A stretch of DNA of 64,000 nt from an uncultured bacterium (GTDB lineage Bacteria; Desulfobacterota; Syntrophorhabdia; Syntrophorhabdales; JANXAF01). The position numbers and the translations under genes were made by a program. Shown here one piece after another: positions 42,158 to 52,986 of this stretch (its first letter is position 1; each line of letters opens with the position of its first letter). Under the pieces are notes generated by a model. The model did not search any database and was not told the origin of the DNA. It worked only from the letters and a program-made list of their open reading frames with translations. The DNA lies in NCBI GenBank assembly GCA_938084905.1, contig CALKEQ010000008.1, positions 1-64,000 on the forward strand. The letters run 5' to 3'.

Positions 42158-43852
42158 ATGCCCGCAAGAACAGGCGCACAAATCTTTGTGGAAGTTTTAA
42201 GATCAGAGGGAGTAGATACCATTTTTTGCTACCCTGGTGGAGCAACTCTAAACATCACCGATTGTCTCTGTAATTGTCATGACATAAAGCAGATAGTTGT
42301 TCGTCATGAACAGGCAGCTGTCCATGCGGCAGATGGTTATGCAAGGGCAACGGGAAAGGTTGGAGTTTGTCTAGTAACGTCCGGTCCAGGGGCCACAAAC
42401 ACGGTTACGGGTATAGCCACAGCTTATATGGATTCGATTCCCATTGTCGTTTTTACCTGCCAGGTAAATACGACACTTATAGGAAACGATGCTTTTCAGG
42501 AGGCAGACATAGTCGGGATAACAAGGCCCTGTACAAAGCACAACTATCTGGTAAAGGATGTTAACGATCTCCCCAGAAAAATGAAGGAGGCCTTCCACAT
42601 AGCAAGGACCGGTAGGCCAGGACCGGTACTCGTGGATATACCTAAAGATGTGACAGCTGCAATGACTGATGCGAAAATACCTGAAAAAGTTTTCATTCGT
42701 GGATATCAGCCAAACTACAATCCGCACGTAGGTCAAATAAAGAGGGCAATGAAACTTTTGGCACAGTCCAAGCGCCCTATCCTTTACACCGGTGGGGGAA
42801 TTATCTCATCCAGTGCCTCATCCGAGCTACTAAAGTTTGCAGAATTGCTCAATATCCCTGTTACAAACACTCTTATGGGGCTTGGAGGATTTCCTGGTAC
42901 TCACCCGCTATTTTTGGGAATGCTCGGAATGCATGGAACATACGCCGCAAACATGGCGATTACAGAGTCTGATCTCATAATAGCAATAGGTGCAAGGTTC
43001 GACGATAGGGCCACGGGCAAATTTGACGAATTTGCACCAAAGGCAAAAATAATCCACATAGACATCGATCCCACCTCAATAAGCAAAAGCATTAAGGTTG
43101 ATATACCCATCGTTGGAGACTCAAAGTTGGCTCTGAGAAAGATGATCGAGTTTTACGAACAGGAAAAGGAGGATTTTGCAGATTATCATAGGTCTATAAA
43201 AGAGTGGCATGAGCAGATAGAAAAGTGGAAAACGGAATATCCACTCACTTACACAAGGGATGGTTCGCTCAAACCCCAGTTTGTAATAGAAAAAGTCTAT
43301 GAGATCACAAAAGGGGAGGCGATAATAGCCACAGAAGTTGGCCAGAATCAGATGTGGACAGCCCAGTTCTACAAGTTTATAAAGCCCAGGACAATCCTTA
43401 CGTCAGGTGGACTCGGGACTATGGGATACGGTTTCCCGGCAAGTATAGGGGCTCAAGTGGCCTTCCCTGACAGGCTCGTAATAGATATCGCCGGGGATGG
43501 GAGTATCCAGATGAATATTCAGGAGCTGGCAACAGCTGTACAGTTTAACTTGCCAGTGAAGGTTATAATCTTAAACAACGGATATTTAGGAATGGTGAGA
43601 CAGTGGCAGGAGCTTTTCTACGGGAAGAGGTACACCTGGTCCCGTATCTACTCTCCTGACTTTGTAAAGGTGGCGCAGGCTTATGGAGCTGAGGGGATGA
43701 GAATAACCAGGGAGGAAGAAGTCGAGGATTGCCTAAGACAGGCTTTCGAGAATGGGAAGCCCACCTTCATTGACGTGCATATAAACCCGGAGGAGTGCGT
43801 TTATCCTATGGTACCTGCTGGTGCTGCACTAAAAGATATGCTTCTTGTTTAA
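42158..43852 (+). CDS. ilvB: Acetolactate synthase large subunit
   Basis: [54 protein letters not shown]. Confidence 0.96.
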   Translation: MPARTGAQIFVEVLRSEGVDTIFCYPGGATLNITDCLCNCHDIKQIVVRHEQAAVHAADGYARATGKVGVCLVTSGPGATNTVTGIATAYMDSIPIVVFTCQVNTTLIGNDAFQEADIVGITRPCTKHNYLVKDVNDLPRKMKEAFHIARTGRPGPVLVDIPKDVTAAMTDAKIPEKVFIRGYQPNYNPHVGQIKRAMKLLAQSKRPILYTGGGIISSSASSELLKFAELLNIPVTNTLMGLGGFPGTHPLFLGMLGMHGTYAANMAITESDLIIAIGARFDDRATGKFDEFAPKAKIIHIDIDPTSISKSIKVDIPIVGDSKLALRKMIEFYEQEKEDFADYHRSIKEWHEQIEKWKTEYPLTYTRDGSLKPQFVIEKVYEITKGEAIIATEVGQNQMWTAQFYKFIKPRTILTSGGLGTMGYGFPASIGAQVAFPDRLVIDIAGDGSIQMNIQELATAVQFNLPVKVIILNNGYLGMVRQWQELFYGKRYTWSRIYSPDFVKVAQAYGAEGMRITREEEVEDCLRQAFENGKPTFIDVHINPEECVYPMVPAGAALKDMLLV

Positions 43853-43861
43853 AGGGACAAA

Positions 43862-44380
43862 ATGAGACACATAATTTCCGTACTTGTTGAAAATGAATTT
43901 GGAGTTTTAGCAAGGGTTGCTGGCCTGTTTAGTGCACGTGGGTTCAACATAGAGAGCCTTTGCGTTGCCGAGACATTGGATCCGACTCTTTCAATAATGA
44001 CGATCGTAACAACAGGAAACGAGTTTATACTCGAACAGATTCTGAAACAACTGAATAAGCTGATAAATGTTATAAAGGTCGTTGATTTCAAGGACGTAGA
44101 TTACGTAGCGAGGGAGATGATCCTTGTAAAGGTTGCGGCGGAGAACGAGAAAAGGGAAGAGATACTCAGACTGACAGAGATCTTTAGGGGGCAAATCGTT
44201 GATGTCTCACCAAAGACTTACACGATAATGATAACTGGAGATGAGGAAAAGATAAGGGCCTTTCTCAGCCTTCTCAAACCATTTGGAATAAAGGAGCTTG
44301 TCAGGACAGGCCCTATAGCTATTTCTCGGGGCGACAAAACCATAAAGGGTAAAAAAGAGAAAGGAGAGGAAAATGGCTAA
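43862..44380 (+). CDS. ilvN: Acetolactate synthase small subunit
   Basis: [29 protein letters not shown]. Confidence 0.95.
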   Translation: MRHIISVLVENEFGVLARVAGLFSARGFNIESLCVAETLDPTLSIMTIVTTGNEFILEQILKQLNKLINVIKVVDFKDVDYVAREMILVKVAAENEKREEILRLTEIFRGQIVDVSPKTYTIMITGDEEKIRAFLSLLKPFGIKELVRTGPIAISRGDKTIKGKKEKGEENG

Positions 44381-45371
44381 AATTTACTACGACAGTGATG
44401 CGGACCTGGAGATCCTAAAGAACTCGGTAATAGCCATAATCGGTTACGGAAGCCAGGGTCATGCGCAGGCTCAAAATCTGAGAGATAGTGGACTAAATGT
44501 TATTGTTGCTGAACTTGAAGGTACGAAGAACTACGAGCTGGCCATTGAGCATGGGTTTAAACCTGTAAGTGCTAGGGAGGCTTCGAAAGTTGCCGATATT
44601 ATCCAGATTCTTACACAGGACAACGTACAGGCTAAGCTTTACAAAGAAGAAATAGAGGAGAATATGAAGGAGGGGAAGACCCTCGTTTTCTCTCACGGTT
44701 TTAATATCCATTACGGTCAGATCCTTCCCCCTCCAAATGTGGATGTTATAATGGTTGCACCAAAAGGTCCTGGGCACCTGGTAAGGAGGGAGTTCTTAAG
44801 AGGGGCTGGGGTTCCCTCACTTGTTGCGGTTTACCAGGATTACTCTGGGAAGGCACTTAAAAAGGCTTTAGCTTACGCTAAAGGTATTGGTGCAACGAGG
44901 GCAGGAGTTATTGAGACAACTTTCAAGGAGGAGACAGAGACAGACCTTTTTGGAGAGCAGGCAGTCCTTTGCGGTGGTGCAAGTGAGCTTATAAAAGCGG
45001 GTTTTGAGGTCCTTGTGGAGGCGGGTTATCAGCCGGAAGTGGCCTATTTTGAGTGTCTCCACGAATTGAAGTTGATTGTGGATCTGATTTACGAAGGTGG
45101 AATATCCTACATGAGGTATTCCATAAGTGACACTGCCGAATACGGAGACATGACCAGGGGAAAAAGAATAATAAACGAAAAAACGAGGGAGGAGATGAGA
45201 AAGATACTTAAGGAGATTCAAAGTGGCGAGTTTGCGAGAGAATGGATACTTGAAAACATGTGTGGGAGACCAGTCTACAATGCGCTTAAGAAAAAGGAGA
45301 GCGAACACCCTATAGAGGAAGTGGGAAAAAGATTAAGGTCAATGATGAGCTGGATAGGGAGAAAGGATTGA
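44373..45371 (+). CDS. ilvC: Ketol-acid reductoisomerase
   Basis: [45 protein letters not shown]. Confidence 0.97.
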   Translation: MAKIYYDSDADLEILKNSVIAIIGYGSQGHAQAQNLRDSGLNVIVAELEGTKNYELAIEHGFKPVSAREASKVADIIQILTQDNVQAKLYKEEIEENMKEGKTLVFSHGFNIHYGQILPPPNVDVIMVAPKGPGHLVRREFLRGAGVPSLVAVYQDYSGKALKKALAYAKGIGATRAGVIETTFKEETETDLFGEQAVLCGGASELIKAGFEVLVEAGYQPEVAYFECLHELKLIVDLIYEGGISYMRYSISDTAEYGDMTRGKRIINEKTREEMRKILKEIQSGEFAREWILENMCGRPVYNALKKKESEHPIEEVGKRLRSMMSWIGRKD

Positions 45372-46027
45372 AGAGAATTCCCGTGGCGAGCGAGGCAAAA
45401 AAACTATTTCTTCCTTCGCTCGCCATTTTTCTAATTTCCCTTTTGGCCGGACTTAAACTCCTTTCAATTTTTTCCCTTACCTTTTTTGCCTTTGTTTTAT
45501 ACTTTTTCAGGGATCCGAAGAGGAAAACAGACCTGGATGAAAGATTTATCCTCTCGCCTGCGGATGGAAGGGTACTTAAAGTCGAGCGGGGAAGCTACGG
45601 TGATTTCGGTTCGGAAAAATGCTTCATTGTTTCCATTTTCATGTCGTTATTTGACGTTCACGTTAACAGATCACCCACTGATGCAGAAGTAATTGCACTC
45701 AGGTACGAACGTGGTTCTTATAGAAGCGCCTTCAAAAAGGGGGTTGAGCGAACAAACGAGAGAAATTACGTGTTGATGAGGAAGGGGAATGAAAAGATCC
45801 TCCTAGTTCAGATTGCCGGCTTCATAGCCAGAAGGATTTACTGTTATGTTAGGGAGGGCCAAAGGGTTAAAAGAGGTGAGAGGATAGGTATGATAGCATT
45901 TGGTTCGAGGGTTGATGTCTTTATCCCTGAAACCTATGAGCTACTGGTACAGAGAGGACAGAAGATGAAGGCGGGCATCACGCCGATTGCAAAAAAAAGG
46001 GGGGAAAATGGGAAGAAAGAGGGTTAG
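45368..46027 (+). CDS. psd: Phosphatidylserine decarboxylase (short type)
   Basis: [36 protein letters not shown]. Confidence 0.92.
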   Translation: MKRIPVASEAKKLFLPSLAIFLISLLAGLKLLSIFSLTFFAFVLYFFRDPKRKTDLDERFILSPADGRVLKVERGSYGDFGSEKCFIVSIFMSLFDVHVNRSPTDAEVIALRYERGSYRSAFKKGVERTNERNYVLMRKGNEKILLVQIAGFIARRIYCYVREGQRVKRGERIGMIAFGSRVDVFIPETYELLVQRGQKMKAGITPIAKKRGENGKKEG

Positions 46028-46754
46028 ACCCGGATACATACTTCCGAACATTTTAACTTCATTGAGTCTTTTTTCAGGGTTTTGGTCTATCGGTGAGTCC
46101 CTTGAGAGGAGGTTTGTGCATGCGGGAGTAGCAGTATTTATAGCATGCGTATTTGACATTTTAGACGGTCGTGTTGCACGGATAACTAACACTACAACGA
46201 AGTTCGGGGTTGAGTACGATTCCCTTTCCGATCTTGTCGCCTTTGGTGTTGCACCCGCAATACTCGCCTACCTATGGACTTTATCTAATTACGGTAGATT
46301 TGGGTGGCTTGCTGCGTTCCTCTATGTTGCTTGCGGTGCCTTAAGACTGGCAAGATTCAACATCCAGGTGGAGACTGTTCAGAGAAAACAGTTTCTTGGG
46401 CTCCCAATCCCTGCTGCTGCACTTATGGTTGCCTCCACAGTACTTTTCTGTTCACACTTCGGATATGGAGAGGAATTTAGATCCTTTTTTGTCCCACTTC
46501 TTCTCTACCTTCTCGCCTTTCTAATGGTGAGCAATGTGAGATATTACGGATTCAAAGATCTTGATCTTTTTAAATATAAGCCCTTCAGAGCCGGGATCTT
46601 TGTTGTACTTGCACTCGCCATAATCTTTTTAGAACCTAGAGTAACTGTTTTTCTACTTTCCTCAGCCTACGTTCTGTCAGGTCCCTTGACGAGTCTCCTG
46701 CAAGGAAAGAGGAGGATCATGGAGGAGTTTCTCCTGGAAAAAAGAGAGTTATGA
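46008..46754 (+). CDS. pssA: CDP-diacylglycerol-serine O-phosphatidyltransferase
   Basis: LPNILTSLSLFSGF; FDILDGRVARITNTTTKFGVEYDSLSDLVAFGVAPA; start re-placed at ATG 46008. Confidence 0.93.
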   Translation: MGRKRVRPGYILPNILTSLSLFSGFWSIGESLERRFVHAGVAVFIACVFDILDGRVARITNTTTKFGVEYDSLSDLVAFGVAPAILAYLWTLSNYGRFGWLAAFLYVACGALRLARFNIQVETVQRKQFLGLPIPAAALMVASTVLFCSHFGYGEEFRSFFVPLLLYLLAFLMVSNVRYYGFKDLDLFKYKPFRAGIFVVLALAIIFLEPRVTVFLLSSAYVLSGPLTSLLQGKRRIMEEFLLEKREL

Positions 46755-47355
46755 GGCTTAAGTGGTCGTCTATCCTTGCGTAGCAATCAAGGCTAGGGTT
46801 CCTGTAGGAGATGAAGAGAACTCCTGACTCAAGGGCAGTAAGTCTATCAATATCAGAATCCCCTACAAAGACCGTATTTTCCTTTTTTACATTTAGTCCG
46901 TTGAGAATCTTTATAACAGACTCAGGATGGGGTTTGGGATTTTTCACATCAAGGGCTGTCACAACCAAATCAAAGTAGGGCCAGAGATTGAATCTGTCCA
47001 TTATGTGCTTCATGGTCGTAGTTCTATTGGTGCAGACTGCTCTTTTTACATTTTTTTCCTTTAAGATTTGTAGAGCTTTAAGAAGATTTGGCTCCATCTT
47101 AAGGTAAGGGATGAAATCGAGAAGGTTCACATGATCTTTCAAAAACTGATGGGCTCTTTTTTCTGCCTCAGGGTTATCCCTGAATAAGTACTTTAAAGAC
47201 TCGTAAACGGTATGAGTGTGACAATACATGATTTCTTCTTCTGAGAGCTCTTTTCTGCCTAGAGATCGGGCAATGTAGTTGTAAAGTCTTCTGTTTGCAT
47301 CGAGAGAATCGAACATAACTCCATCACAGTCGTATATTACGCATTCGAGAGTCAC
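46717..47355 (-). CDS. HAD-family hydrolase (Gph-like)
   Basis: IYDCDGVMFDS; KPHPESVIKIL; VFVGDSDID. Confidence 0.88.
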   Translation of the reverse strand: MTLECVIYDCDGVMFDSLDANRRLYNYIARSLGRKELSEEEIMYCHTHTVYESLKYLFRDNPEAEKRAHQFLKDHVNLLDFIPYLKMEPNLLKALQILKEKNVKRAVCTNRTTTMKHIMDRFNLWPYFDLVVTALDVKNPKPHPESVIKILNGLNVKKENTVFVGDSDIDRLTALESGVLFISYRNPSLDCYARIDDHLSLITLFFPGETPP

Positions 47356-47415
47356 GATTTGTCCCTTTCCTCAGGTTTCTAACGTTAACACACAGTTTGT
47401 CCGATTTCAACATCG

Positions 47416-47444
47416 TTGACTTAAAATAGGGGTTGGATGATAAT
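47416..47444 (+). promoter_or_regulatory. Promoter for S1-domain gene
   Basis: TTGACT - N17 - GATAAT. Confidence 0.65.
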
Positions 47445-47460
47445 TTATGGGAGGCTAAAG

Positions 47461-48834
47461 GTGGAAGAGTTAAAAGAGATTAAGGTGAGAACAAATTGGC
47501 AGATAGGCGAAAAATACGAGCTGAGAATAATAGGAAAGTCAAAGGAATTTGTCTACGTTGACTGCGGAGACAAGAAAGAAGGTTTGATAGATGCCCGAGA
47601 ATTTCAAGAGGGAAGTTTCAATTTTGATGAGGACCAAATAATTGAAGCGTACTACGTGGGAGTTTTTGGAGGCTTCAGGCATTTTACGACTCTCCACAAA
47701 GGGTTCTCCACATTGGATTTGAAAAGAATAAGGGAGGCTTATGAAGAAAAAAGACCGCTGGAGGGAAAAGTTGTAAAGGTTAAAAAAGGGGGGTTTGAGG
47801 TCAGCGTAGGTAGTGTTAATTGCTTCTGTCCTTATTCTCATATGGGAGAGAAAGGTGAAAATCCAGATAACTTGGTCGGCAAAGTTTTCAATTTCAGGGT
47901 CCTTTCCATAGGAGAGGATGGGGGGAACATTCTACTTTCAAGGCGAATTTTGCTCGAGGAGGAAAGAGAAAAGAGAAAAGGAGAACTCAGGAACGGTCTT
48001 TTGCAAGGCTCAAAAATTACTGGTATTGTGGAAAGAATCACAGGATCAGGAGCCGTAATAGATCTTGGAGGGCTTAAAGCTTATCTACCTAGAAGTGAGG
48101 TGAGTTGGACGTATGTTAGGGATATGAGGGATTTCCTTAAAGAGGGGATGGTTGTTGAGGCGATGGTAAAAGAGGCTGATTGGGAAAAGGAAAGAATCAT
48201 CTTGAGCATCCGTGAGCTCACACCTGATCCTCTTTTGGAATTTGCAAAAAAATTCGAAAAAGAATCGCGAGCTTCAGGAATCATAAGCAAAGTTTTGCCT
48301 TCAGGATTATGGGTAAAACTTGAAGGTGGTCTTGAGGGCTTTGTCCCTCTATCTAAGCTCGGTCTAAAAAGGAAAGTAGAAGATCTAACCTCCTTTTTCA
48401 AAGAGGGAGAAGAGGTGGAGGTAGTCGTTTTAGATGTGGATTTGGGAAAAAGGAGAATCCTTCTTACAATGAAAGAGGAGGAGCCTCTAAATCTCCCCTA
48501 TCCGGAGATTGGAGATTTAGTTGAGTGTGTTATTCAAAAGATCTTGGAGAGAGGAATTATCGTTGAAACATCCTCTGGAATTGAGGGTTACATACCAGAA
48601 GGTGAGCTTAACTTTCCTGGAGATAAGGCAAAATCGCGACATTACAGAGTTGGAATGAAAATAAAGGGTGTGGTCCTTGACTTAGATAAAAAAAGGGGAA
48701 GGCTTCTCATGAGTGAAAAAAGAGTTGAAGAAGTGGAGGAGAGGAAAGCTTACGAGACTTACAAGGAAAAGATTGAAAAAGAGCAAAGCCCCTTAGGTAC
48801 CCTCGGCGAACTTCTAAAAGAGACACTAAAGTAG
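47461..48834 (+). CDS. S1 RNA-binding domain protein (ribosomal protein S1-like, about 5 S1 repeats)
   Basis: Repeats such as [26 protein letters not shown] and [26 protein letters not shown]; start re-placed at GTG 47461. Confidence 0.85.
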   Translation: MEELKEIKVRTNWQIGEKYELRIIGKSKEFVYVDCGDKKEGLIDAREFQEGSFNFDEDQIIEAYYVGVFGGFRHFTTLHKGFSTLDLKRIREAYEEKRPLEGKVVKVKKGGFEVSVGSVNCFCPYSHMGEKGENPDNLVGKVFNFRVLSIGEDGGNILLSRRILLEEEREKRKGELRNGLLQGSKITGIVERITGSGAVIDLGGLKAYLPRSEVSWTYVRDMRDFLKEGMVVEAMVKEADWEKERIILSIRELTPDPLLEFAKKFEKESRASGIISKVLPSGLWVKLEGGLEGFVPLSKLGLKRKVEDLTSFFKEGEEVEVVVLDVDLGKRRILLTMKEEEPLNLPYPEIGDLVECVIQKILERGIIVETSSGIEGYIPEGELNFPGDKAKSRHYRVGMKIKGVVLDLDKKRGRLLMSEKRVEEVEERKAYETYKEKIEKEQSPLGTLGELLKETLK

Positions 48835-49821
48835 GGATGAAGGTCTTTGAAGGCCCAGATGGATATACGCTTTCTCCGTTGCCTTTCTTCCCTGGGGGGT
48901 GCGGATGAGGAAACCTGACTTAAGAAGGTAGGGTTCGATGACTTCCACTACCACATCCGGTTCAACGAGAAGGGTCGCACAGATTGCCTCAATTCCAACC
49001 GGCCCTCCCTTATAGTTATTGATTATAGTCCTCAAAAGCTTTCTATCCATCTCACAAAGCCCCTCACTATCTATACCTTCGAGCTCAAGCGCGTCTATCA
49101 CAACCGATTTCGTTATGTGTCCCTTTGCTTTCACTTGGGCGTAGTCTCTAATCCTTCTCAGCAACCTGTTCGCAACTCTAGGTGTACCTCTTGCCCTTCT
49201 TGCCGTCTCCTCTGCCGCATCCTCGTCTATACTTACGCCTAGAAGTGAAGCTGATCTTTTAATGATTTTTACAAGTTCCTCAACTGTGTAAAAATCTAAG
49301 TCTCTCACGATACCGAACCTTTCCCTTAATGGCGAAGACAGAAGACCAGCCCTAGTTGTTGCGCCGATCAAGGTAAAACGCTCAAGTCTGAATCTGTGTG
49401 TTCTTGCGTAAATCCCTTTGTCGAAAACGAAGTCTACGGCAAATTCCTCCATTGCAGGGTAAAGAAACTCTTCAACAGCTTTAGGGATCCTGTGAATTTC
49501 ATCGATGAAGAGAATGTCCCCCCTTTCGAGGTGTGTAAGGATACCCATAAGATCTCCACCTTTTTCAAGAGCTGGGCCAGAGGATGTAACAATCCGGGCC
49601 CCCATTTCCCTTGCAATTATATGTGCGAGTGTCGTTTTACCCAGGCCTGGTGGACCATTGAGAAGCACATGCTCTAAAGGTTCGTTCCTCTGAAGTGCAG
49701 CTTCAATGGCGATCCTTAAAGTTTCTACAACTTTTTCCTGGCCTATGTACTCTGATAAAAACCTTGGTCTTAAAGACAGAGACTGCTCATCTTCCTTTTC
49801 TTTCCCAAGTAGCTCCTTCAT
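48826..49821 (-). CDS. ruvB: Holliday junction DNA helicase RuvB
   Basis: [41 protein letters not shown]. Confidence 0.97.
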   Translation of the reverse strand: MKELLGKEKEDEQSLSLRPRFLSEYIGQEKVVETLRIAIEAALQRNEPLEHVLLNGPPGLGKTTLAHIIAREMGARIVTSSGPALEKGGDLMGILTHLERGDILFIDEIHRIPKAVEEFLYPAMEEFAVDFVFDKGIYARTHRFRLERFTLIGATTRAGLLSSPLRERFGIVRDLDFYTVEELVKIIKRSASLLGVSIDEDAAEETARRARGTPRVANRLLRRIRDYAQVKAKGHITKSVVIDALELEGIDSEGLCEMDRKLLRTIINNYKGGPVGIEAICATLLVEPDVVVEVIEPYLLKSGFLIRTPQGRKATEKAYIHLGLQRPSSLL

Positions 49822-50432
49822 TTCTTCTGACCCCTGTAAACTTCTTCAAAGAGTTCCTCTGAGCTTGATATTGTCGGGTTTCTACTTAGGGCTTCCTCAA
49901 TCATCCTTCTGGCCTCTTTAATTTTATGTCCGAGCTGGTTTACAAGCACGTCTTCAACCTCTTTTTTGAAATCCTCCTGAGAAAGAGGGGGGCAAAAAAC
50001 GTCCGGTCCAAGCGCGTATTTGGCAACCTTACCCTTAAGCGTGGCGATTATTTTCTGGGCTTTCCTTTCCCCTATCCCCTTTAGAGACTTCAATCTGTTA
50101 ACGTCGTTATTCTCTATGAATTTGGCAATCTGGTTTATAGGTATGGCGAGGGCCTTAACAGCAGCAGATGGTCCCATATCTTCCACAGATATGAAAAGCT
50201 CAAAGAATTCCCTGTCTAATTCCCTTGTAAAGCCCACAAGGAGAGGTTTTGGCTGTTTCTCTGTTTGATTGTACGATATGTAGAGGCTCACATTTTCTCC
50301 TATTTTAGAGTTTTCCCTCAATTCGTACATAACGTAGGCTGGAAGGAGGACCTCGTACCCGATTCCTCCTACGAGAATAGTTGCCCTGTCCTTATCTAGA
50401 CTCAAAAGCTGACCGCTCAGATATCTTATCAT
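49818..50432 (-). CDS. ruvA: Holliday junction protein RuvA
   Basis: [15 protein letters not shown]-like [24 protein letters not shown]. Confidence 0.94.
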   Translation of the reverse strand: MIRYLSGQLLSLDKDRATILVGGIGYEVLLPAYVMYELRENSKIGENVSLYISYNQTEKQPKPLLVGFTRELDREFFELFISVEDMGPSAAVKALAIPINQIAKFIENNDVNRLKSLKGIGERKAQKIIATLKGKVAKYALGPDVFCPPLSQEDFKKEVEDVLVNQLGHKIKEARRMIEEALSRNPTISSSEELFEEVYRGQKK

Positions 50433-50913
50433 AAGGTTCAGATCTTTTTATTCTGTAAAATGCCGCCAATGCAGCGGCTATGGCGTCTGATGCGTGGGAA
50501 GATGCCATTCTTTCGAGCCCCAATATTCTCATCACCGCTTTTTTAATTTGGCCCTTATTGGCATTACCGTATCCCACAACAGCATTCTTTATCTCTTTTG
50601 GGGTTATTTCAAGATAGTCTATCTTTTTCTGAAAGAGTGTCAAATAGACTATTCCCATTACCTGACCCAAAAGTATAGCTGCCTTCGGATACCTGACGAG
50701 AGAAAATACGTTTTCAACGCACACGTAATCTGGACTCGTTCTCTTAAGAATCCTGTTTAACTCCGTGTGAAGTTGACCTAATCTTAAAGCCATATTCATC
50801 TTGCCGGACGTTTCGATGAACCCACTCTCAATTAGGCGAAACGTACTATTCTCACAACGCACGGCACCGTAGCCTGTGGACCTCAATCCAGGATCGATCC
50901 CAAGGATTACCAC
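50392..50913 (-). CDS. ruvC: Crossover junction endodeoxyribonuclease RuvC
   Basis: VVILGIDPGLRSTGYGAV; VENVF; HASDAIAAALA; start re-placed at GTG 50913. Confidence 0.93.
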   Translation of the reverse strand: MVILGIDPGLRSTGYGAVRCENSTFRLIESGFIETSGKMNMALRLGQLHTELNRILKRTSPDYVCVENVFSLVRYPKAAILLGQVMGIVYLTLFQKKIDYLEITPKEIKNAVVGYGNANKGQIKKAVMRILGLERMASSHASDAIAAALAAFYRIKRSEPYDKISERSAFESR

Positions 50914-50919
50914 AAAAAA

Positions 50920-50948
50920 ATGATAACAGCTGTAAAAAAACATGTAAA
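50920..50948 (-). promoter_or_regulatory. ruvC promoter predicting a leaderless transcript
   Basis: Minus strand TTTACA - N17 - TATCAT, -10 ends 6 nt before the GTG. Confidence 0.6.
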
Positions 50949-51011
50949 TAAAAAAACTCCCTCGCAAAATAAAGGAAAAAACTTTTTCCCTTCGCCCGCA
51001 AATTACAGCTC

Positions 51012-51998
51012 TTACCCATCTATACGCCAGCTCAATGAGAGATCTTCAATCATCTCCTTATCCAGATCAGGATCCCTTCCTCTCGTTGTCAGATAGTTCC
51101 CAGTCATCAATGAATTACATCCAGCCACAAGAGCAAGCGGAAGAAGCTGCCTCAGATGGATCTCCTTTCCAGCACAGAGCTTTATGTCCTTATCGGGGAG
51201 AAGAAACCTGAAGATGGAGATGGTGAGAAGGATCTCCATTGGAGTTGGTGGCTTAACTTGTGCAAGGGGTGTACCAGGTCTCGGATTAAGTATGTTTATA
51301 GGCACGGAATCAGGATCTGCCTCTCTGATCTGAAGGGCAAATTCTATACGATCCGATAAAGACTCACCCATTCCTATGATACCTCCAGAGCACACGGAAA
51401 GACCGGCTTTTTTTGCATTCCTTATGGTTTGTAACTTTTCTTCGTAAGAGTGGGTCGAACAGATAAAAGGGAAGTAAGTCTTAGAAGTCTCCAGATTATG
51501 ATGGTATCTAAAAAGACCGGCATCCTTTAACCTTTTTGCATTCTCCTCATCTAGAAATCCAAGTGAAGCGCACGGTTTTATTCCCATCTCACTTATTTTT
51601 TTCACTGCAGATAGGATTGTATCCCATTCCTTCTCATCCTCCACTTTTTTTCCACTTGTCACGATCCCGAACATGTGGGCTCCCTTTTTCTTTGCCTCCT
51701 CTGCCCTCTCTAAAATCTCCTCAGCTTTTAGGAGGGGATAGGTTTCAACATCACATGAATAATAAATGGACTGTGCACAGAACTTACAGTCTTCTGCACA
51801 GAGACCGGATTTGGCATTTACTATCATACAGAGAAGAGTTTCTTTGCCTTTAAAATGTTTTCTAATTTCAAAAGCCTTTGCCATGACTAAAAAGGGCTTC
51901 TCCATCCCGATTTCCCATATCCTCATTGCCTCGTCGAACCCTAAATCCTTTTTTTCTATTGCCCTTTTTTCAAAAAAGGCTATCTCTCTTTCGACCAT
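51012..51998 (-). CDS. bioB: Biotin synthase
   Basis: NAKSGLCAEDCKFCAQS; YHHNLETS; CSGGIIGMGES. Confidence 0.96.
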   Translation of the reverse strand: MVEREIAFFEKRAIEKKDLGFDEAMRIWEIGMEKPFLVMAKAFEIRKHFKGKETLLCMIVNAKSGLCAEDCKFCAQSIYYSCDVETYPLLKAEEILERAEEAKKKGAHMFGIVTSGKKVEDEKEWDTILSAVKKISEMGIKPCASLGFLDEENAKRLKDAGLFRYHHNLETSKTYFPFICSTHSYEEKLQTIRNAKKAGLSVCSGGIIGMGESLSDRIEFALQIREADPDSVPINILNPRPGTPLAQVKPPTPMEILLTISIFRFLLPDKDIKLCAGKEIHLRQLLPLALVAGCNSLMTGNYLTTRGRDPDLDKEMIEDLSLSWRIDG

Positions 51999-52143
51999 TT
52001 CCTCCTCCGTGGTCGCTTTTTTTTTCTGACTTCTCTAAGATCTTTGGGATTAACCGAAATATAGCATAATTTGTTCGGAAAAAGTAGGAGAATTAAAGTT
52101 CGATTGCTGCTGAAAGTTGAGAAGATCGAAAGGGTCGATCTTT

Positions 52144-52494
52144 TGGTGGAGGCGGCGGGAATCGAACCCGCGTCCAGGAAAGAGAAGACAAAAGAGACTA
52201 CATGCTTAGTCAGTGTTTTTCGTCTCGAAAGGGAAACACCCACTGACAGGTTTTTCCCTTCCAGAGCCTATCCCTTTTCGCCGTTCCATATAGGCGTCAG
52301 GAACGGCTATCCTGCTTCTTTTACACCATTCTGGACTTAAAGCAGGAGGAAAGTCCAGATGATGTGGCCGCATTAAGCGGCCATCGCATACTCGTAAGAG
52401 TCTGCGTTTGTTTTTAATTCTGCCTGGATACGGGAAGGCAGCAACCCGGCATGCCTCTTTGTCCCCAACTTCCCTGTCGAAACCTTTCGCCCCC
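52144..52494 (-). ncRNA. ssrA: tmRNA
   Basis: Minus strand 5' GGGGGCGAAAGGTTTCGACAGGG; 3' GCGGGTTCGATTCCCGCCGCCTCCACCA; tag reading frame ends GCGATGGCCGCTTAA. Confidence 0.95.
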
Positions 52495-52504
52495 TCTCTT
52501 TCCA

Positions 52505-52951
52505 TCATCCGTATTTCCTCTCGTACTCTTCTATCCTTTTTTCATCCCTTCTCTTTATGCTTTCCCTTTTGTCGTATTTAGATTTTCCCTTTGCCAGTGC
52601 AAGTTCTACCTTTACCCTGTTGTTCTTGTCAAAATAAATGGAGAGAGGCACAAGTGTATAACCCTTTTCCTTTACCTTACCTGTGAGCCTTACGATCTCC
52701 CTTTTGTGCATCAAAAGTTTCCTTTCCCTTTCCGGGTCGTGGTTATTGACGTTACCATAGGTATACGGGCTTATATGAGAGTTCAAGAGAAAAATCTCAC
52801 CATTTTTTATCTTTGCAAAGCTGTCTTTTAAGTTCGCCCTCCCCTCCCTTAGGGCTTTGACTTCGGTCCCTTTTAGAACTATTCCTGCCTCGTAAGTCTC
52901 AATTATGTCGTAGTCGTGTCTTGCTTTTCTGTTTGTACATACGATTCTCAT
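52505..52951 (-). CDS. smpB: SsrA-binding protein SmpB
   Basis: NRKARHDYDIIETYEAGIVLKGTEVKALREGRANL. Confidence 0.97.
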   Translation of the reverse strand: MRIVCTNRKARHDYDIIETYEAGIVLKGTEVKALREGRANLKDSFAKIKNGEIFLLNSHISPYTYGNVNNHDPERERKLLMHKREIVRLTGKVKEKGYTLVPLSIYFDKNNRVKVELALAKGKSKYDKRESIKRRDEKRIEEYERKYG

Positions 52952-52957
52952 GTTTTT

Positions 52958-52986
52958 ATTATAACACAGCTAAGAAAAGTTTTTAA
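52958..52986 (-). promoter_or_regulatory. smpB promoter predicting a leaderless transcript
   Basis: Minus strand TTAAAA - N17 - TATAAT with extended TGT; 6 nt from -10 to ATG. Confidence 0.55.

Noticed and set aside
52206-52508. 100-aa minus-strand ORF (and 52071..52340 plus)
   Set aside because: Lies across tmRNA; ORFs explained by the RNA gene.
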